Assembly (NCBI RefSeq): GCF_002218085.1
Contig: NZ_BDUC01000005.1
Span: forward strand, 124,001-188,000
DNA: 64,000 nucleotides
Source: Tolypothrix sp. NIES-4075
Lineage (GTDB): Bacteria > Cyanobacteriota > Cyanobacteriia > Cyanobacteriales > Nostocaceae
Direction: 5' to 3'
Position numbers and translations under genes: made by a program. Shown here one piece after another: positions 1-8,368 of the stretch; the stretch's first letter is position 1, and each line of letters begins with the position of its first letter. The notes below the pieces were generated by a model that saw only the letters and a list, made by a program, of their open reading frames with translations, did not search any database and was not told the origin of the DNA.

Positions 1-308
1 TTCATGATAACGTGTTAAACTTACCCGTGCCACCTGGTAGCGATGTGGCAGTATATCAGCCGCTATTTGAAAAAAAGATAATTCCCTTTTTATCCAACTT
101 TCAGCCAGATTTACTGATTGTCAGTGCTGGTTATGATGGAAACGCTGACGATCCTTTAGCAATGATTAATTTACAACCAAAAGATTATGGTTTGTTCACC
201 GATTATTGTTTAGGATTAACTCGGAAAATTCTTTTTGGCTTAGAAGGTGGCTATGATTTTGAAACACTATCTCAATCAGTAGTCGCCACAATAGAACGTT
301 GTTTATAA
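1..308 (+). CDS. Histone deacetylase-like amidohydrolase, C-terminal part (5' truncated by window edge)
   Basis: This is the last ~100 residues of a histone deacetylase/acetoin-utilisation family protein; the reading frame is open from base 3 and the start lies outside the window. The visible part contains the family's SAGYDGNADDPL segment, whose acidic residue normally helps bind the catalytic zinc, and the late EGGYDFETLSQSV segment. Bacterial members deacetylate small molecules or proteins. The substrate cannot be told from this fragment. The stop codon directly touches the first copy of a tandem palindromic repeat. Confidence 0.85.
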   Translation, partial: HDNVLNLPVPPGSDVAVYQPLFEKKIIPFLSNFQPDLLIVSAGYDGNADDPLAMINLQPKDYGLFTDYCLGLTRKILFGLEGGYDFETLSQSVVATIERCL

Positions 309-487
309 CCGTAGTCAGCGTTTCAACGCTTATTTAGGGCACTTAAGTGCCCACTACAATAAAAAGTTGTTTATAACCGTAGTCAGCGTTTCAACGCTTA
401 TTCAGGGCACTTAAGTGCCCACTACAATATTATTACCGTAGTAAGCGTTTCAACGCTTATTTTGGGCACTTAAGTGCCCACTACAAA
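308..487. repeat. Three tandem copies of a double-palindrome repeat
   Basis: Three near-identical ~53-bp units lie at about 308-360, 376-428 and 435-487. Each unit contains two palindromes in a row, AGCGTTTCAACGCT and GGGCACTTAAGTGCCC, bracketed by GTAGT and ACTAC arms, so each can fold as a branched hairpin. Units differ at only a few bases and have short AT-rich spacers. Because convergent genes flank them, they may also end transcription. Related single palindromes with gtagt/actac arms occur elsewhere in the window. Confidence 0.9.
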
Positions 488-497
488 TACTTTCGCG

Positions 498-1811
498 TCA
501 GCGATCTACAAAGCTAGATTCACTAACAGGAACATTGCCAAGTTTTGACTCGCCCAAATAGTTATAAACCGCTCTTGACACTTGACGAATAAAGCTTACA
601 GCCCCATCATCATAGTTAGGTCTGTGTACCAAAATACCCGCTAAATAGCTTTTACCATTTGGCATTTGAATTATGCCAGCATCACCCAATACAAATCTGA
701 GTGTACCAGTTTTGTGAGAAATTATAGCTTTCTTATCTATACCAGCAGGAAGTAACGATCTATTGTGAGTTTGGCGCATGATTGCTAAAACTTGATTGTG
801 GCTTTGTGGTGATAGCAAACGATTATTACTAAGTAACGCTGACAATCTTACCAAATCTTTGGGGCTAGTTGTATTTGTACCACCGACATCGGGAAGATTA
901 TTCCGAATTACTGTATTTTGCAATCCCCAATTACGAAAGCGTTGATTTAGTTTAGTTTCTCCGCCCAAACGGTCGATAATCATATTAGTCGCCGTATTGT
1001 CGCTAATAACTATCATATTAGTTAGAGTTTGCAAAACGCTGAATTTGGTGTTTACAGGCTTGTATTGCATTGTTCCAGATTCACCTGCAATTAAACCACG
1101 GCGCATCACCAGTTTTTCATCTAACTTAATCCTACCTGCATCTATTTCTTGAAACAAAGCTACCAAAACCGGAAACTTGATTGTACTAGCTGCTGAAAAT
1201 ATCTTTTCACCATTAATATCTACATAGTTACCTGTTTGTAAATCTAAGAAAAACATTCCCGGACTTAAAGTCCGATAACGATTCATTAATGCTTTAATTT
1301 GGGAATTTAAAACTGGTATTTCTTGACCTAAATTGACAACTCCCGCAAATAATGAAGCATCAGTTGGGGCGATCGCAATATCTTGACGGTTTTCACCAGT
1401 CGAAAATGAGACATCATTTGGCTGGCGGTTAATTGATGAAAAATTTACCACCCAATGCGATCGCGAATCGCCTTTAATTGAAAGACCTTGAGGAGAAATA
1501 TTATAACCAGGTGCTAATTCAATTACTAATCGAGTGCTTTGTTCATCAGGTTGTCCTATGCGAATTTCTTTAACAGCATTGCCAAAGCTTTTTCGCATCG
1601 TTGTAGTGTCAATAGTCGTTCCAGGTAAGTCAATTACTAATCGTTTAGGGTTATCAAGTAAAAAAGCTTTAGGCTGTATACCAGAATCGGTGGTGATATG
1701 TAACTGATTTTGAGCTTGGTCAAAATACCAAGATTCTAATTTAGCTGCATTTGCTTGCTCAGACATTAACACTAAACTAGCCAAGCTTGCCAAAAATAAG
1801 CGACATTTCAT
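498..1811 (-). CDS. AMIN-domain protein fused to a class A beta-lactamase-fold serine hydrolase
   Basis: The 437-residue protein starts with a signal peptide (about 1-22). An AMIN domain follows (about 24-125), a module that usually binds peptidoglycan or directs proteins to the envelope. A class A beta-lactamase/DD-peptidase fold fills about 160-425. Active-site motifs are visible: S209-TIK (SxxK), S270-D-N (SDN) and K367-T-G (KTG). The omega-loop stretch NNLPDVGGTNTTSPKD carries no glutamate at the place where class A enzymes have Glu166, the residue that removes the acyl group. This argues for a penicillin-binding or peptidoglycan-processing role over efficient beta-lactam hydrolysis. It probably acts in the periplasm. 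The ATG start is supported by the signal peptide. Confidence 0.85.
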   Translation of the reverse strand: MKCRLFLASLASLVLMSEQANAAKLESWYFDQAQNQLHITTDSGIQPKAFLLDNPKRLVIDLPGTTIDTTTMRKSFGNAVKEIRIGQPDEQSTRLVIELAPGYNISPQGLSIKGDSRSHWVVNFSSINRQPNDVSFSTGENRQDIAIAPTDASLFAGVVNLGQEIPVLNSQIKALMNRYRTLSPGMFFLDLQTGNYVDINGEKIFSAASTIKFPVLVALFQEIDAGRIKLDEKLVMRRGLIAGESGTMQYKPVNTKFSVLQTLTNMIVISDNTATNMIIDRLGGETKLNQRFRNWGLQNTVIRNNLPDVGGTNTTSPKDLVRLSALLSNNRLLSPQSHNQVLAIMRQTHNRSLLPAGIDKKAIISHKTGTLRFVLGDAGIIQMPNGKSYLAGILVHRPNYDDGAVSFIRQVSRAVYNYLGESKLGNVPVSESSFVDR

Positions 1812-1983
1812 GTGCGTGTTTAAAATGTATTTACATTTACTTAAACTTTATTTACCATAATTTTGCTTTGCATCAGGAAAATAAAATGTCAAAAAAATCA
1901 ATAACTTTTTAATAATTCAAATATACAAATACAAAAAATTGTGCCATTGCCATTGGCAAAAGCAATTAAAATCATTTAATAAT

Positions 1984-2042
1984 AAAAGGGTGGAAAACAC
2001 CCACCACCTAGACGAAGAGATGATAATTGATGTTTCCACCCT
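1984..2042 (-). terminator. Likely terminator downstream of the cytochrome P450 gene
   Basis: The arms AGGGTGGAAA (1987-1996) and TTTCCACCCT (2033-2042) form a perfect 10-bp stem. Read on the minus strand the stem is followed by a T-rich run, and it lies 27 bases after the P450 stop. The loop is long (~36 nt), which is atypical. Confidence 0.5.
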
Positions 2043-2068
2043 GCCTTTTAAATTTTGATCGGCGTTCT

Positions 2069-3427
2069 TCAAGTTAAAACATAAGGCGTTGCAATCATCT
2101 GCATTCCTCCTGGTGCGGCTAAAGTCAAACCACGACGCACAGGACGCACAGGACGCTTATTCACTCTTGATAGTTGAAACTGAGAAAGAATTGTTGCCAA
2201 TACCACTTTCATTTCATACTGAGCAAAAGCCAAACCAATACAGCGACGATTACCACCACCAAAGGGTAAATACTCGTATTGGGAAAATTGTCTTTCTAAA
2301 AAGCGTTCTGGTTTAAACTGCTTCGGTTGTGGGTAAACTTCTTCTCGGTGGTGCGCTAAGTAGATACTGGGAGCAATAATAGTTCCCACTGGTAGCTGGT
2401 AGCCCATAATTTCAATTGGGGATTTGACCACCCGTGGGAAACCAGTCATCACAATCGGGTAGATCCGCAATGTTTCTTGGCAAACCGCAGTTAAATAAGG
2501 CAGTTTAGCAATAAGACTTGGATCTGGGTTGTTACCAAAAAAAGCGAGTTCTTTTAGTAGTTTGTCGCGCACTTCCGGTAAATAATCAATCCAGTAAAAA
2601 GCCCAAGTCAATGCAGAAGCTGTAGTTTCATGTCCCGCAACCAGCAGCGTCATTAACTCATCGCGTAACTCTTGATTTGACATCGGCTGTCCGTCATCAT
2701 AACGAGCAGACATCATCAAACTGAGGATATCTTGGCGATTTTGGTTAGATTCAGTTCTTCGTTCTTCAATTAAAGCATAAACAAGCTTATCAATTCGTTC
2801 GATCAAACGCAGCACTCGACCCCACGGACTCCACGCGCCTAAATCTTTTTGGATGAACCGAAAAAAGAAGGCAGCGGACATAAATGGGGAACCTATGAAA
2901 TCCAGCACGGATGTTAAAAGCTGACGAAGTTCTTGAAAACGCTGTCCTTCATTTAAGCCAAAAACAACTCGTAAAATGACGCGCATGGTAATTTCTTGCA
3001 TCGACGAACGGATATTAAAAGGCTTGTTAATTTTCCACTCGTCGCTTACTTGCTGGGTGATTTGGCGGATAGTTTCACCATAAGCCCGCATTCTATCACC
3101 ATGAAAGGGAGGGGTTAATAATTGGCGTTGGCGGTGGTGGCGATCGCCATCCAGTAAAATCAAAGAATTATCCCCCAGCAAAAATCGCAAACCTCGATTT
3201 CCCCTTCCACTCTCAAAATGCACAGAATCAGCAGCAAAAATCTCTTGTAGTGCTTGCGGATGACTAAAGTAGACAATTACAGAATCGCTTGTATTGGAAA
3301 GAGTGAACGTGTCACCATAAGCTTTCGCAAAATTATCAGCGTATTCCAACGGCTGAAAAATAAATTTCATCTGCCGCAGAAATATCGGCATTTTTGGTCC
3401 ATCAGGTAGATTTACGTTTGCGGTCAT
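2069..3427 (-). CDS. Cytochrome P450 (CYP110-like)
   Basis: This haem monooxygenase has 452 residues from the ATG at 3427. A longer frame to 3535 exists, but its extra N-terminus is translated from a low-complexity C/T-rich repeat, so I prefer the inner start MTANVNLPDG. Visible motifs are the I-helix oxygen-binding AGHETT (about 264-269), the K-helix ExxR (ETLR, about 318-321), and the haem loop FGGGNRRCIG with ligand Cys about 396. No membrane anchor is evident. The sequence style matches the CYP110 family of filamentous cyanobacteria, some of whose members hydroxylate fatty acids; the substrate here is unknown. It stands alone, divergent from mcdA. Confidence 0.9.
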   Translation of the reverse strand: MTANVNLPDGPKMPIFLRQMKFIFQPLEYADNFAKAYGDTFTLSNTSDSVIVYFSHPQALQEIFAADSVHFESGRGNRGLRFLLGDNSLILLDGDRHHRQRQLLTPPFHGDRMRAYGETIRQITQQVSDEWKINKPFNIRSSMQEITMRVILRVVFGLNEGQRFQELRQLLTSVLDFIGSPFMSAAFFFRFIQKDLGAWSPWGRVLRLIERIDKLVYALIEERRTESNQNRQDILSLMMSARYDDGQPMSNQELRDELMTLLVAGHETTASALTWAFYWIDYLPEVRDKLLKELAFFGNNPDPSLIAKLPYLTAVCQETLRIYPIVMTGFPRVVKSPIEIMGYQLPVGTIIAPSIYLAHHREEVYPQPKQFKPERFLERQFSQYEYLPFGGGNRRCIGLAFAQYEMKVVLATILSQFQLSRVNKRPVRPVRRGLTLAAPGGMQMIATPYVLT

Positions 3428-3620
3428 ATCTGCTTCTAAAGTTGATGGCTTCTCGATTCTATCTTTTGGGGACTGGGAACTGGGGATGGGGAGACAAGGA
3501 GAGGGGGAGAAAGAATTGTCCCCTTGTCCCCCCATCCCCTGCCCCTGCCCCCTGCCCCCTACCTTTTATGTCACATAAAGAGGTATAGTCTTGTAAGGTA
3601 GCGTCAGTAGCAAAAAATAA

Positions 3621-4271
3621 GTGGCAAAAATCATCGCTATCCTCAACGGCAAAGGTGGCGTGGGTAAAACCACTACCGCCGTCAATCTGGCTGCAACATT
3701 TGCTCAACAGAAAAAGGTTCTTCTCATTGATGCAGATATTCAAGGTTCTGCTAGTTGGTGGTATAGCCGCAGTCAGAATGGTATGGGGTTTGACCTATCC
3801 CAAGAGACAGATCCTCAACTTTTAGGTAATTTAGGAAAGATAACAGGTTACGATTTAGTAGTGGTAGATACGCCGCCGGCGCTGCGGTCTGAAGCTTTAG
3901 CGGCGGTATTGGCGATCGCAAACTATTTGGTTTTGCCTACACCCCCAGCACCAATGGATTTAGCTGTCCTAATTGACACAATTCAAAAAGCCGTCACTCC
4001 CTTGGGAACACCCCATCGGGTGTTGTTAAGCAAAGTGGATACACGGAGTTTGACAGAAGCACAGGAAGCTAAAAATACGTTGATCCAGTTAGGAATACCT
4101 GCTTGCAATAACTTTATTCGTGCTTACAAAGCACACGAACGAGCAGCGCTCGAAGGTATGGCAATTACTCAATGGCGAGGAAATAATGCACGCGAAGCGG
4201 AGTCAGACTACCGCCGCGTAGCTGATGAATTAAAGCGTGATTGGAGGAAATTATGGTTAAGAGACGTGTAG
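3621..4271 (+). CDS. mcdA: ParA-family ATPase, probable carboxysome-positioning protein McdA (type 2)
   Basis: This 216-residue ParA/MinD-type ATPase has the deviant Walker A box KGGVGKTTT with signature Lys11 and Lys16. It also has an LLIDADIQGSASWWYSRS stretch and a Walker B-like VVVDTPPA. It starts at GTG 3621; an in-frame TAA ends at 3620, so no upstream start is possible. The next gene overlaps it and encodes a coiled-coil protein with a tryptophan near its C-terminus, which is the arrangement of type 2 McdA-McdB. These pairs spread carboxysomes across the nucleoid by ATP-dependent DNA binding. The ccmK shell genes 4 kb away fit this role. The alternative is an orphan ParA for another cargo. 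Confidence 0.75.
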   Translation: MAKIIAILNGKGGVGKTTTAVNLAATFAQQKKVLLIDADIQGSASWWYSRSQNGMGFDLSQETDPQLLGNLGKITGYDLVVVDTPPALRSEALAAVLAIANYLVLPTPPAPMDLAVLIDTIQKAVTPLGTPHRVLLSKVDTRSLTEAQEAKNTLIQLGIPACNNFIRAYKAHERAALEGMAITQWRGNNAREAESDYRRVADELKRDWRKLWLRDV

Positions 4272-5053
4272 CCGACGTGCTACAAGAACAAACACAAAAA
4301 TTTACACCAGAAAAAAGCGAATCTGCAATAGAAGTTCCTGCTGAGGCAATTGTAGAAGATGCCGAATCATCTGAAGAATTGTCAACAGATACACCTGAGC
4401 AAACTCCGGCTAGACGCACTCCAACCAAGGCTGATTTAGAAGCAATGGTCAAAGAGTTGCAAGAAACTTTAGAACAATCACGCCAGAGAGAAAAAAAATT
4501 ACAGCAAAAAAATAGTGATTTGCAGTCAGCTTTGTCTGGTGAACAATCGCTTTTGTCAGAACACAAAGCATTAGAGAAAGAAAATAGCGAATTGCAGTTA
4601 GCTTTGTCTGGTGAACAAGCCCTTTTGTCAGAACAAAAAGCATTAGTAGAACGATTGACAAAAGAGCTTTACGATGCTAAAAAAGCTGCACTACAACTTG
4701 CAGAAGCTAATTCCCAACTTATAGAAGAAAGCAATCTTCTCAAAAAAGAAAAGGAAAGTATTGTTGTCAAACAAGAAAAGGAAATTATCCCAGCTAACAG
4801 CTACAGAAAATCATATCAGTCATCAGAAAAGGCACCGCAACACCAACCTGAGCAAAATCAATTTAAACCAGCCGCTAGCTACTACAGAAAATCATATTAC
4901 TCATCCCAAAAGCCACCGCAACAGGAACCTGATCAACATGAATTTAAACCAGCCGATAGCTACAAAAAATCACACCGCTCATCGGTAAATTTAGCGCAAA
5001 ATCAACCGGATGAAGGTGAGGATAATTCATCTCAGATGTGGTTACTTGATTAA
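4253..5053 (+). CDS. mcdB: Repeat-rich coiled-coil protein, probable McdB (type 2)
   Basis: The protein has 266 residues from ATG 4253, which sits 6 bases after a strong GGAGG; an upstream TTG (4241) lacks this signal. The gene overlaps the end of mcdA by 19 bp. Its parts are a basic N-terminus (MVKRRVADVL), an acidic linker, a long coiled coil with a 24-residue tandem repeat (period 72 bp, about 4507-4650), and a Gln/Ser/Lys-rich disordered tail with 26-27-residue repeats (units near 4801, 4882 and 4960). It ends in SSQMWLLD. McdB proteins are disordered adaptors that link McdA to carboxysomes and share a C-terminal tryptophan. The assignment rests on gene order, architecture and that residue, not on alignment. 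Confidence 0.65.
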   Translation: MVKRRVADVLQEQTQKFTPEKSESAIEVPAEAIVEDAESSEELSTDTPEQTPARRTPTKADLEAMVKELQETLEQSRQREKKLQQKNSDLQSALSGEQSLLSEHKALEKENSELQLALSGEQALLSEQKALVERLTKELYDAKKAALQLAEANSQLIEESNLLKKEKESIVVKQEKEIIPANSYRKSYQSSEKAPQHQPEQNQFKPAASYYRKSYYSSQKPPQQEPDQHEFKPADSYKKSHRSSVNLAQNQPDEGEDNSSQMWLLD

Positions 5054-5258
5054 ATGATTTCAAGAAAGCGCATATGACTGCTTTAGTAGCTGACACCCTA
5101 TGCTTGGATGCGGCTATAAAGCTTTATAATTGAGAGTCAGTGTTTTTGCGATAGTAAGGAATAGTTGAAAATAGCGATCGCCACATTTATAGCTAGTTAA
5201 TAAAAACTAAATGGTGCTTGCAGGTAAAAAACTGAAAGTTAATATTTATTGATTTAGA

Positions 5259-5528
5259 CTAGCGTAAACTTGCCTCTACAAACGCCACATAAGGACAACT
5301 TGAATAACGAGATATACAAGTTGCTTTTATGCCAACGCTGCGAGCATTCTCAACATTAATGTTCAAAACTTGCTTTGCCGCTATTGTCAAATCCTTTGTA
5401 GCTACTACTTTGTTGTCAAGACTTACTTCAAATACTATCTTCTCACCTTGAGGAGCATAAGAATGTTTGCCATTTATTCCAACAACTAAATTCAATTGTT
5501 GAAACTTAGAGTTAAGAACACATGACAC
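5259..5528 (-). CDS. Small hypothetical protein resembling an NPCBM-type domain, start uncertain
   Basis: The frame gives 89 residues from GTG 5528, but the same frame stays open upstream for about 40 codons with no ATG, GTG or TTG. The upstream part reads sensibly (NSYSYITESTPAAVSCVLNS), so the gene may be 5'-truncated or use a rare start inside the end of the neighbouring hydrolase gene. The pattern LNLVVGINGK, IVFEVSLDNKVVAT, then alternating hydrophobic strands resembles the NPCBM beta-sandwich found in secreted carbohydrate-binding proteins. Three or four cysteines suggest an extracytoplasmic fold. The family call is tentative. Confidence 0.4.
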   Translation of the reverse strand: MSCVLNSKFQQLNLVVGINGKHSYAPQGEKIVFEVSLDNKVVATKDLTIAAKQVLNINVENARSVGIKATCISRYSSCPYVAFVEASLR

Positions 5529-5584
5529 AGCAGCAGGTGTACTTTCGGTAATATAAGAATAGGAATTGCCGTTTTCAATAGCTG

Positions 5585-6487
5585 TTAGACTAATTGCAAG
5601 ACATCCTGAAATTCTAAAATATGTTGTGCCGTAATTTGCGGCTGTTCAAGGTGAGGGACATGACCGCAATCTTTAATCCAGATAAGTTTACTATGTGGAA
5701 TTGCCCTCTTAAATCTCTTAGCATCCTCGATACCCAAAATCTTGTCAGAATCGCCCCACAAAATCAGCGTAGGTTGGACAATTTCTGATAGTTTCTTAAA
5801 TCTAAAACCACCGTAACCACCACTTTTAGTAAAAGCAATCAAAGCTAATTCCCAACTAGGCATTTCTAAATGTAAAGCTGCACAAATTTGAGCATCACTG
5901 TCAGCGAGGCTTTTGTTTTTGTAAGCAGCGCGAGAAATGCTTTGACGTATCTTTGGGTTACGTAAAAACTGAGTCGCAAAATAATCCAACGGGGGAAACA
6001 TCAACTTACTTAACGGTGAACTACCCCCTAAACCAGCACTATCAATTAAAACTAGCTTTTGCACCACTTCCGGGTAAGTCAGAGTGAAATCAATCGCTGC
6101 TGCACCACCCATCGAAGCACCCACCAAAATTACAGGTTGATTAATCAGACTTTTCCAGAAAGAATAAAGATGAGTTTTAATTGCAGTAGGACTAAACTGT
6201 ATTCCAGAAACTCTATCAGTAAACCCAAAACCCAACAAATCCACTGCCCAAGTATCATTATTTTCTGCTAATAATGGCAAAAGGCGACGAAATTCTAACA
6301 AAGAACTATCAAAGCCATGAATTAATAAAATCGGCGTTCCACCACTTCCCTTATGTACATAACTTGTAGTAATAGATTGAGTACTCAAACGAGTACTTAT
6401 CGCTATCTGCTCAATACTTTGAACCAGTGCGATCGCACTTGCTTCTCTTAATTGCCCAACTGCCGCAGGAAGAAAACTAGCAAACAT
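5585..6487 (-). CDS. Alpha/beta hydrolase
   Basis: This 300-residue protein has the alpha/beta hydrolase fold. It shows the oxyanion-side LLIHGFDSS motif, a nucleophile elbow GASMG with Ser125, an acid residue in LWGDSDKIL (Asp246 or Asp248), and a catalytic His276 in DCGHVPHLEQP. A lid region lies about 155-225. Such enzymes cleave esters, epoxides or C-C bonds. The substrate cannot be inferred. It starts at ATG 6487. It is upstream of the NPCBM-like ORF, whose open frame overlaps its end. Confidence 0.85.
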   Translation of the reverse strand: MFASFLPAAVGQLREASAIALVQSIEQIAISTRLSTQSITTSYVHKGSGGTPILLIHGFDSSLLEFRRLLPLLAENNDTWAVDLLGFGFTDRVSGIQFSPTAIKTHLYSFWKSLINQPVILVGASMGGAAAIDFTLTYPEVVQKLVLIDSAGLGGSSPLSKLMFPPLDYFATQFLRNPKIRQSISRAAYKNKSLADSDAQICAALHLEMPSWELALIAFTKSGGYGGFRFKKLSEIVQPTLILWGDSDKILGIEDAKRFKRAIPHSKLIWIKDCGHVPHLEQPQITAQHILEFQDVLQLV

Positions 6488-6675
6488 AAATTTTAGCTTA
6501 CCTTATGAAAGTAAAGATAGCAATTCTATCCCTCAAACTAAAAAACCTATATCAATGCATTCTATAGTAGTCTGAAATCATTTGCGATGATTCTCTTCCA
6601 TCTCTTATCTTGGCGCTCTTGGTTTCTTGGCGGTTCGTTTAAAAAAATATCACAACTCATCTACTATTACTATAT

Positions 6676-7500
6676 ATGAATCAATGGATACTCACCCCCA
6701 ACCAAGCCAAACAATTAATATCCCAAAGCGCAACAATTCTTGACACCCGCAACAAATTAGCATGGTTTCTGGGACATATATCAGACGCAATTCACGTCAC
6801 CTGGCAAGAATTTTCGCAACCAAAAAAACCTTATCAAGGCAACCTCCTAAAAGACGAAAACCTTCTTCAACAAAAACTGCGTAAATTAGGCATTTACAAC
6901 TCAAAACCAGTAATTGTAATTGGCAATTACGCTCATAACTTTGGTGAAGAAGGACGCATTGTTTGGATGTTACGCACCTTAGGACATAACAGCGCAGCTT
7001 TCGTTGATGGTGGATATAATGCACTTGTAAAAGCAGGTATTCAAACCACTTTTGCAGGAAATAAACCTCAAGAAATCGGAGATTTTGTTGTCAACCGCAC
7101 CGCATTATGGGAAATTCAGCGCGATGAACTTAAAGCAAATCTTGCAGAAAATAAGTTAATAGTAATTGATACTCGCGAAAAGCGAGAATATAATGGGGCA
7201 ACTCCTTACGGTGAACAGCGAGGAGGACATATCCCTGGTGCAGTGCATTTCTACTTCAAAGATTTAATAGATAATAAGGGAAACTTACTTCCAACTGAAG
7301 AAATTATCACAAAACTAGCAAGATTAGGAATTCAATTAGATACTCCCATTGCTACTTATTGTACAGGTGGTATTCGTTCGGCTTTTTTTGTCAGCGTTTT
7401 GGCAAATTTAGGCTTTACGAATGTAAAAAACTATGCTGGATCAATGTGGGAATGGTCAGCCGAACCAGCAAATACCTATCCACTGAAAGAAAATTTGTAG
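6676..7500 (+). CDS. Thiosulfate/3-mercaptopyruvate sulfurtransferase (two rhodanese domains)
   Basis: The 274-residue protein has two rhodanese modules. The N-terminal module (about 7-120, with LDTRNKLAWFLGHI and a DGGYNALVKAG end) has no catalytic cysteine loop. The C-terminal module (about 140-270) has VIDTREKREYNG and the active loop CTGGIRS, whose cysteine would carry the persulfide. The enzyme moves sulfane sulfur from thiosulfate or mercaptopyruvate to a thiol acceptor. The loop composition leaves the preferred donor open. The gene is convergent with the methyltransferase, with a palindromic repeat in the 8-bp gap. Confidence 0.88.
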   Translation: MNQWILTPNQAKQLISQSATILDTRNKLAWFLGHISDAIHVTWQEFSQPKKPYQGNLLKDENLLQQKLRKLGIYNSKPVIVIGNYAHNFGEEGRIVWMLRTLGHNSAAFVDGGYNALVKAGIQTTFAGNKPQEIGDFVVNRTALWEIQRDELKANLAENKLIVIDTREKREYNGATPYGEQRGGHIPGAVHFYFKDLIDNKGNLLPTEEIITKLARLGIQLDTPIATYCTGGIRSAFFVSVLANLGFTNVKNYAGSMWEWSAEPANTYPLKENL

Positions 7501-7525
7501 TAAGCGCTTTAGCGCTTTAGCGCTG
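7499..7525. repeat. Palindromic repeat between convergent genes
   Basis: Overlapping AGCGCTTTAGCGCT palindromes fill the junction between the sulfurtransferase and methyltransferase stops. The core matches single copies near 34628, 56334 and 58634. It may work as a two-way terminator. Confidence 0.6.
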
Positions 7526-8255
7526 ATTTTATTGCCTTACCAATATAGATTAAAGAAGTATTGTGAGTAATTTTTGCTTTAAATCCTCCAGTCTTTTTAT
7601 AGTGGATGTAGGCAAGGATATTATCGAATAAATCTTCACCAAATAAGTCAAATCCGTTAATTTCTATGCTGGCAAAGCCATGATTATGCAGTAAATCAGT
7701 CAGTTCTTCTGGCTTAATAAACTTTTTCCAATCGTGAATACCGCGCTTAATCTCGCGCAAAATATTTTCCAAAAGCCAAATCATGACAAATTGAGATTTT
7801 ACAGTTCTATTGATAGTGTCAAATAAAAATAATCCGTTAGGTTGTAAAACTCTAGAAACTTCATAAATTGTTTTTCTTAAATCGGCAACATGTTCTAAGA
7901 CATCAACACATACAACAATATCAAAATAGTTTGCCTGATAAGGCAGATTTTCCGCAAATGCTTGTTGATATTCAATCGGTAATCCGCTGATTGCTGCATG
8001 TTCTTGAGCTTGTTTAATACATTTTGCTGATTGATCTACCCCGCATACGATCGCTCCCCTTCTTGCCATAAATTCGCAAGAAAAGCCGCCGCCACAGCCA
8101 ACGTCTAATACTCGCAATCCCTGCCAAGAAGGTACGTACCGATCAAAAAAATCAAATCGGGGTTGATTTAAGTAATACAGAGCGTAAATTTTAGCATCTG
8201 ACTGCCACCAAATATCTGCACTCAAGTCATAAAATTGCAAGTCATTTTTTTTCAT
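7509..8255 (-). CDS. UbiG-like class I SAM-dependent methyltransferase
   Basis: From ATG 8255 the protein has 248 residues and begins MKKNDLQFYD, which fits the family better than the longer basic extension to 8300. The SAM-binding fold shows motif I LDVGCGGGFSCEF, an acidic GVDQS turn, and the post-I/III segment VCVDVLEHV and LQPNGLFLFDTIN. The sequence resembles UbiG-type O-methyltransferases that act on quinone precursors. Cyanobacteria lack ubiquinone, so another phenolic or quinone substrate is more likely. It diverges from the ccmK genes. Confidence 0.8.
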   Translation of the reverse strand: MKKNDLQFYDLSADIWWQSDAKIYALYYLNQPRFDFFDRYVPSWQGLRVLDVGCGGGFSCEFMARRGAIVCGVDQSAKCIKQAQEHAAISGLPIEYQQAFAENLPYQANYFDIVVCVDVLEHVADLRKTIYEVSRVLQPNGLFLFDTINRTVKSQFVMIWLLENILREIKRGIHDWKKFIKPEELTDLLHNHGFASIEINGFDLFGEDLFDNILAYIHYKKTGGFKAKITHNTSLIYIGKAIKSALKR

Positions 8256-8368
8256 TCTTAAACAAACTCGGCGAATTATAAAACGCTTAGGCATTACCAT
8301 TTAATCGTAATAGCGTGGCAACATCGTACAATTGATAACACCCATCCCTTGACTTAGGAGTTGATGCC

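Noticed and set aside
308..487. CRISPR-like array
   Set aside because: There are only three units; the repeats are long palindromes and the spacers are short, similar AT-rich sequences. No cas genes are present.
3428..3535. Longer N-terminus of the P450
   Set aside because: The extra 36 residues come from a C/T-rich simple repeat and lack similarity to the family start.
3459..3743. Minus-strand frame over a C-rich repeat
   Set aside because: It crosses the start of mcdA and a low-complexity tract.
4165..4566. Minus-strand 133-codon Ser/Cys-rich frame
   Set aside because: It is the shadow of the mcdA-mcdB junction and of repeat-coding DNA.
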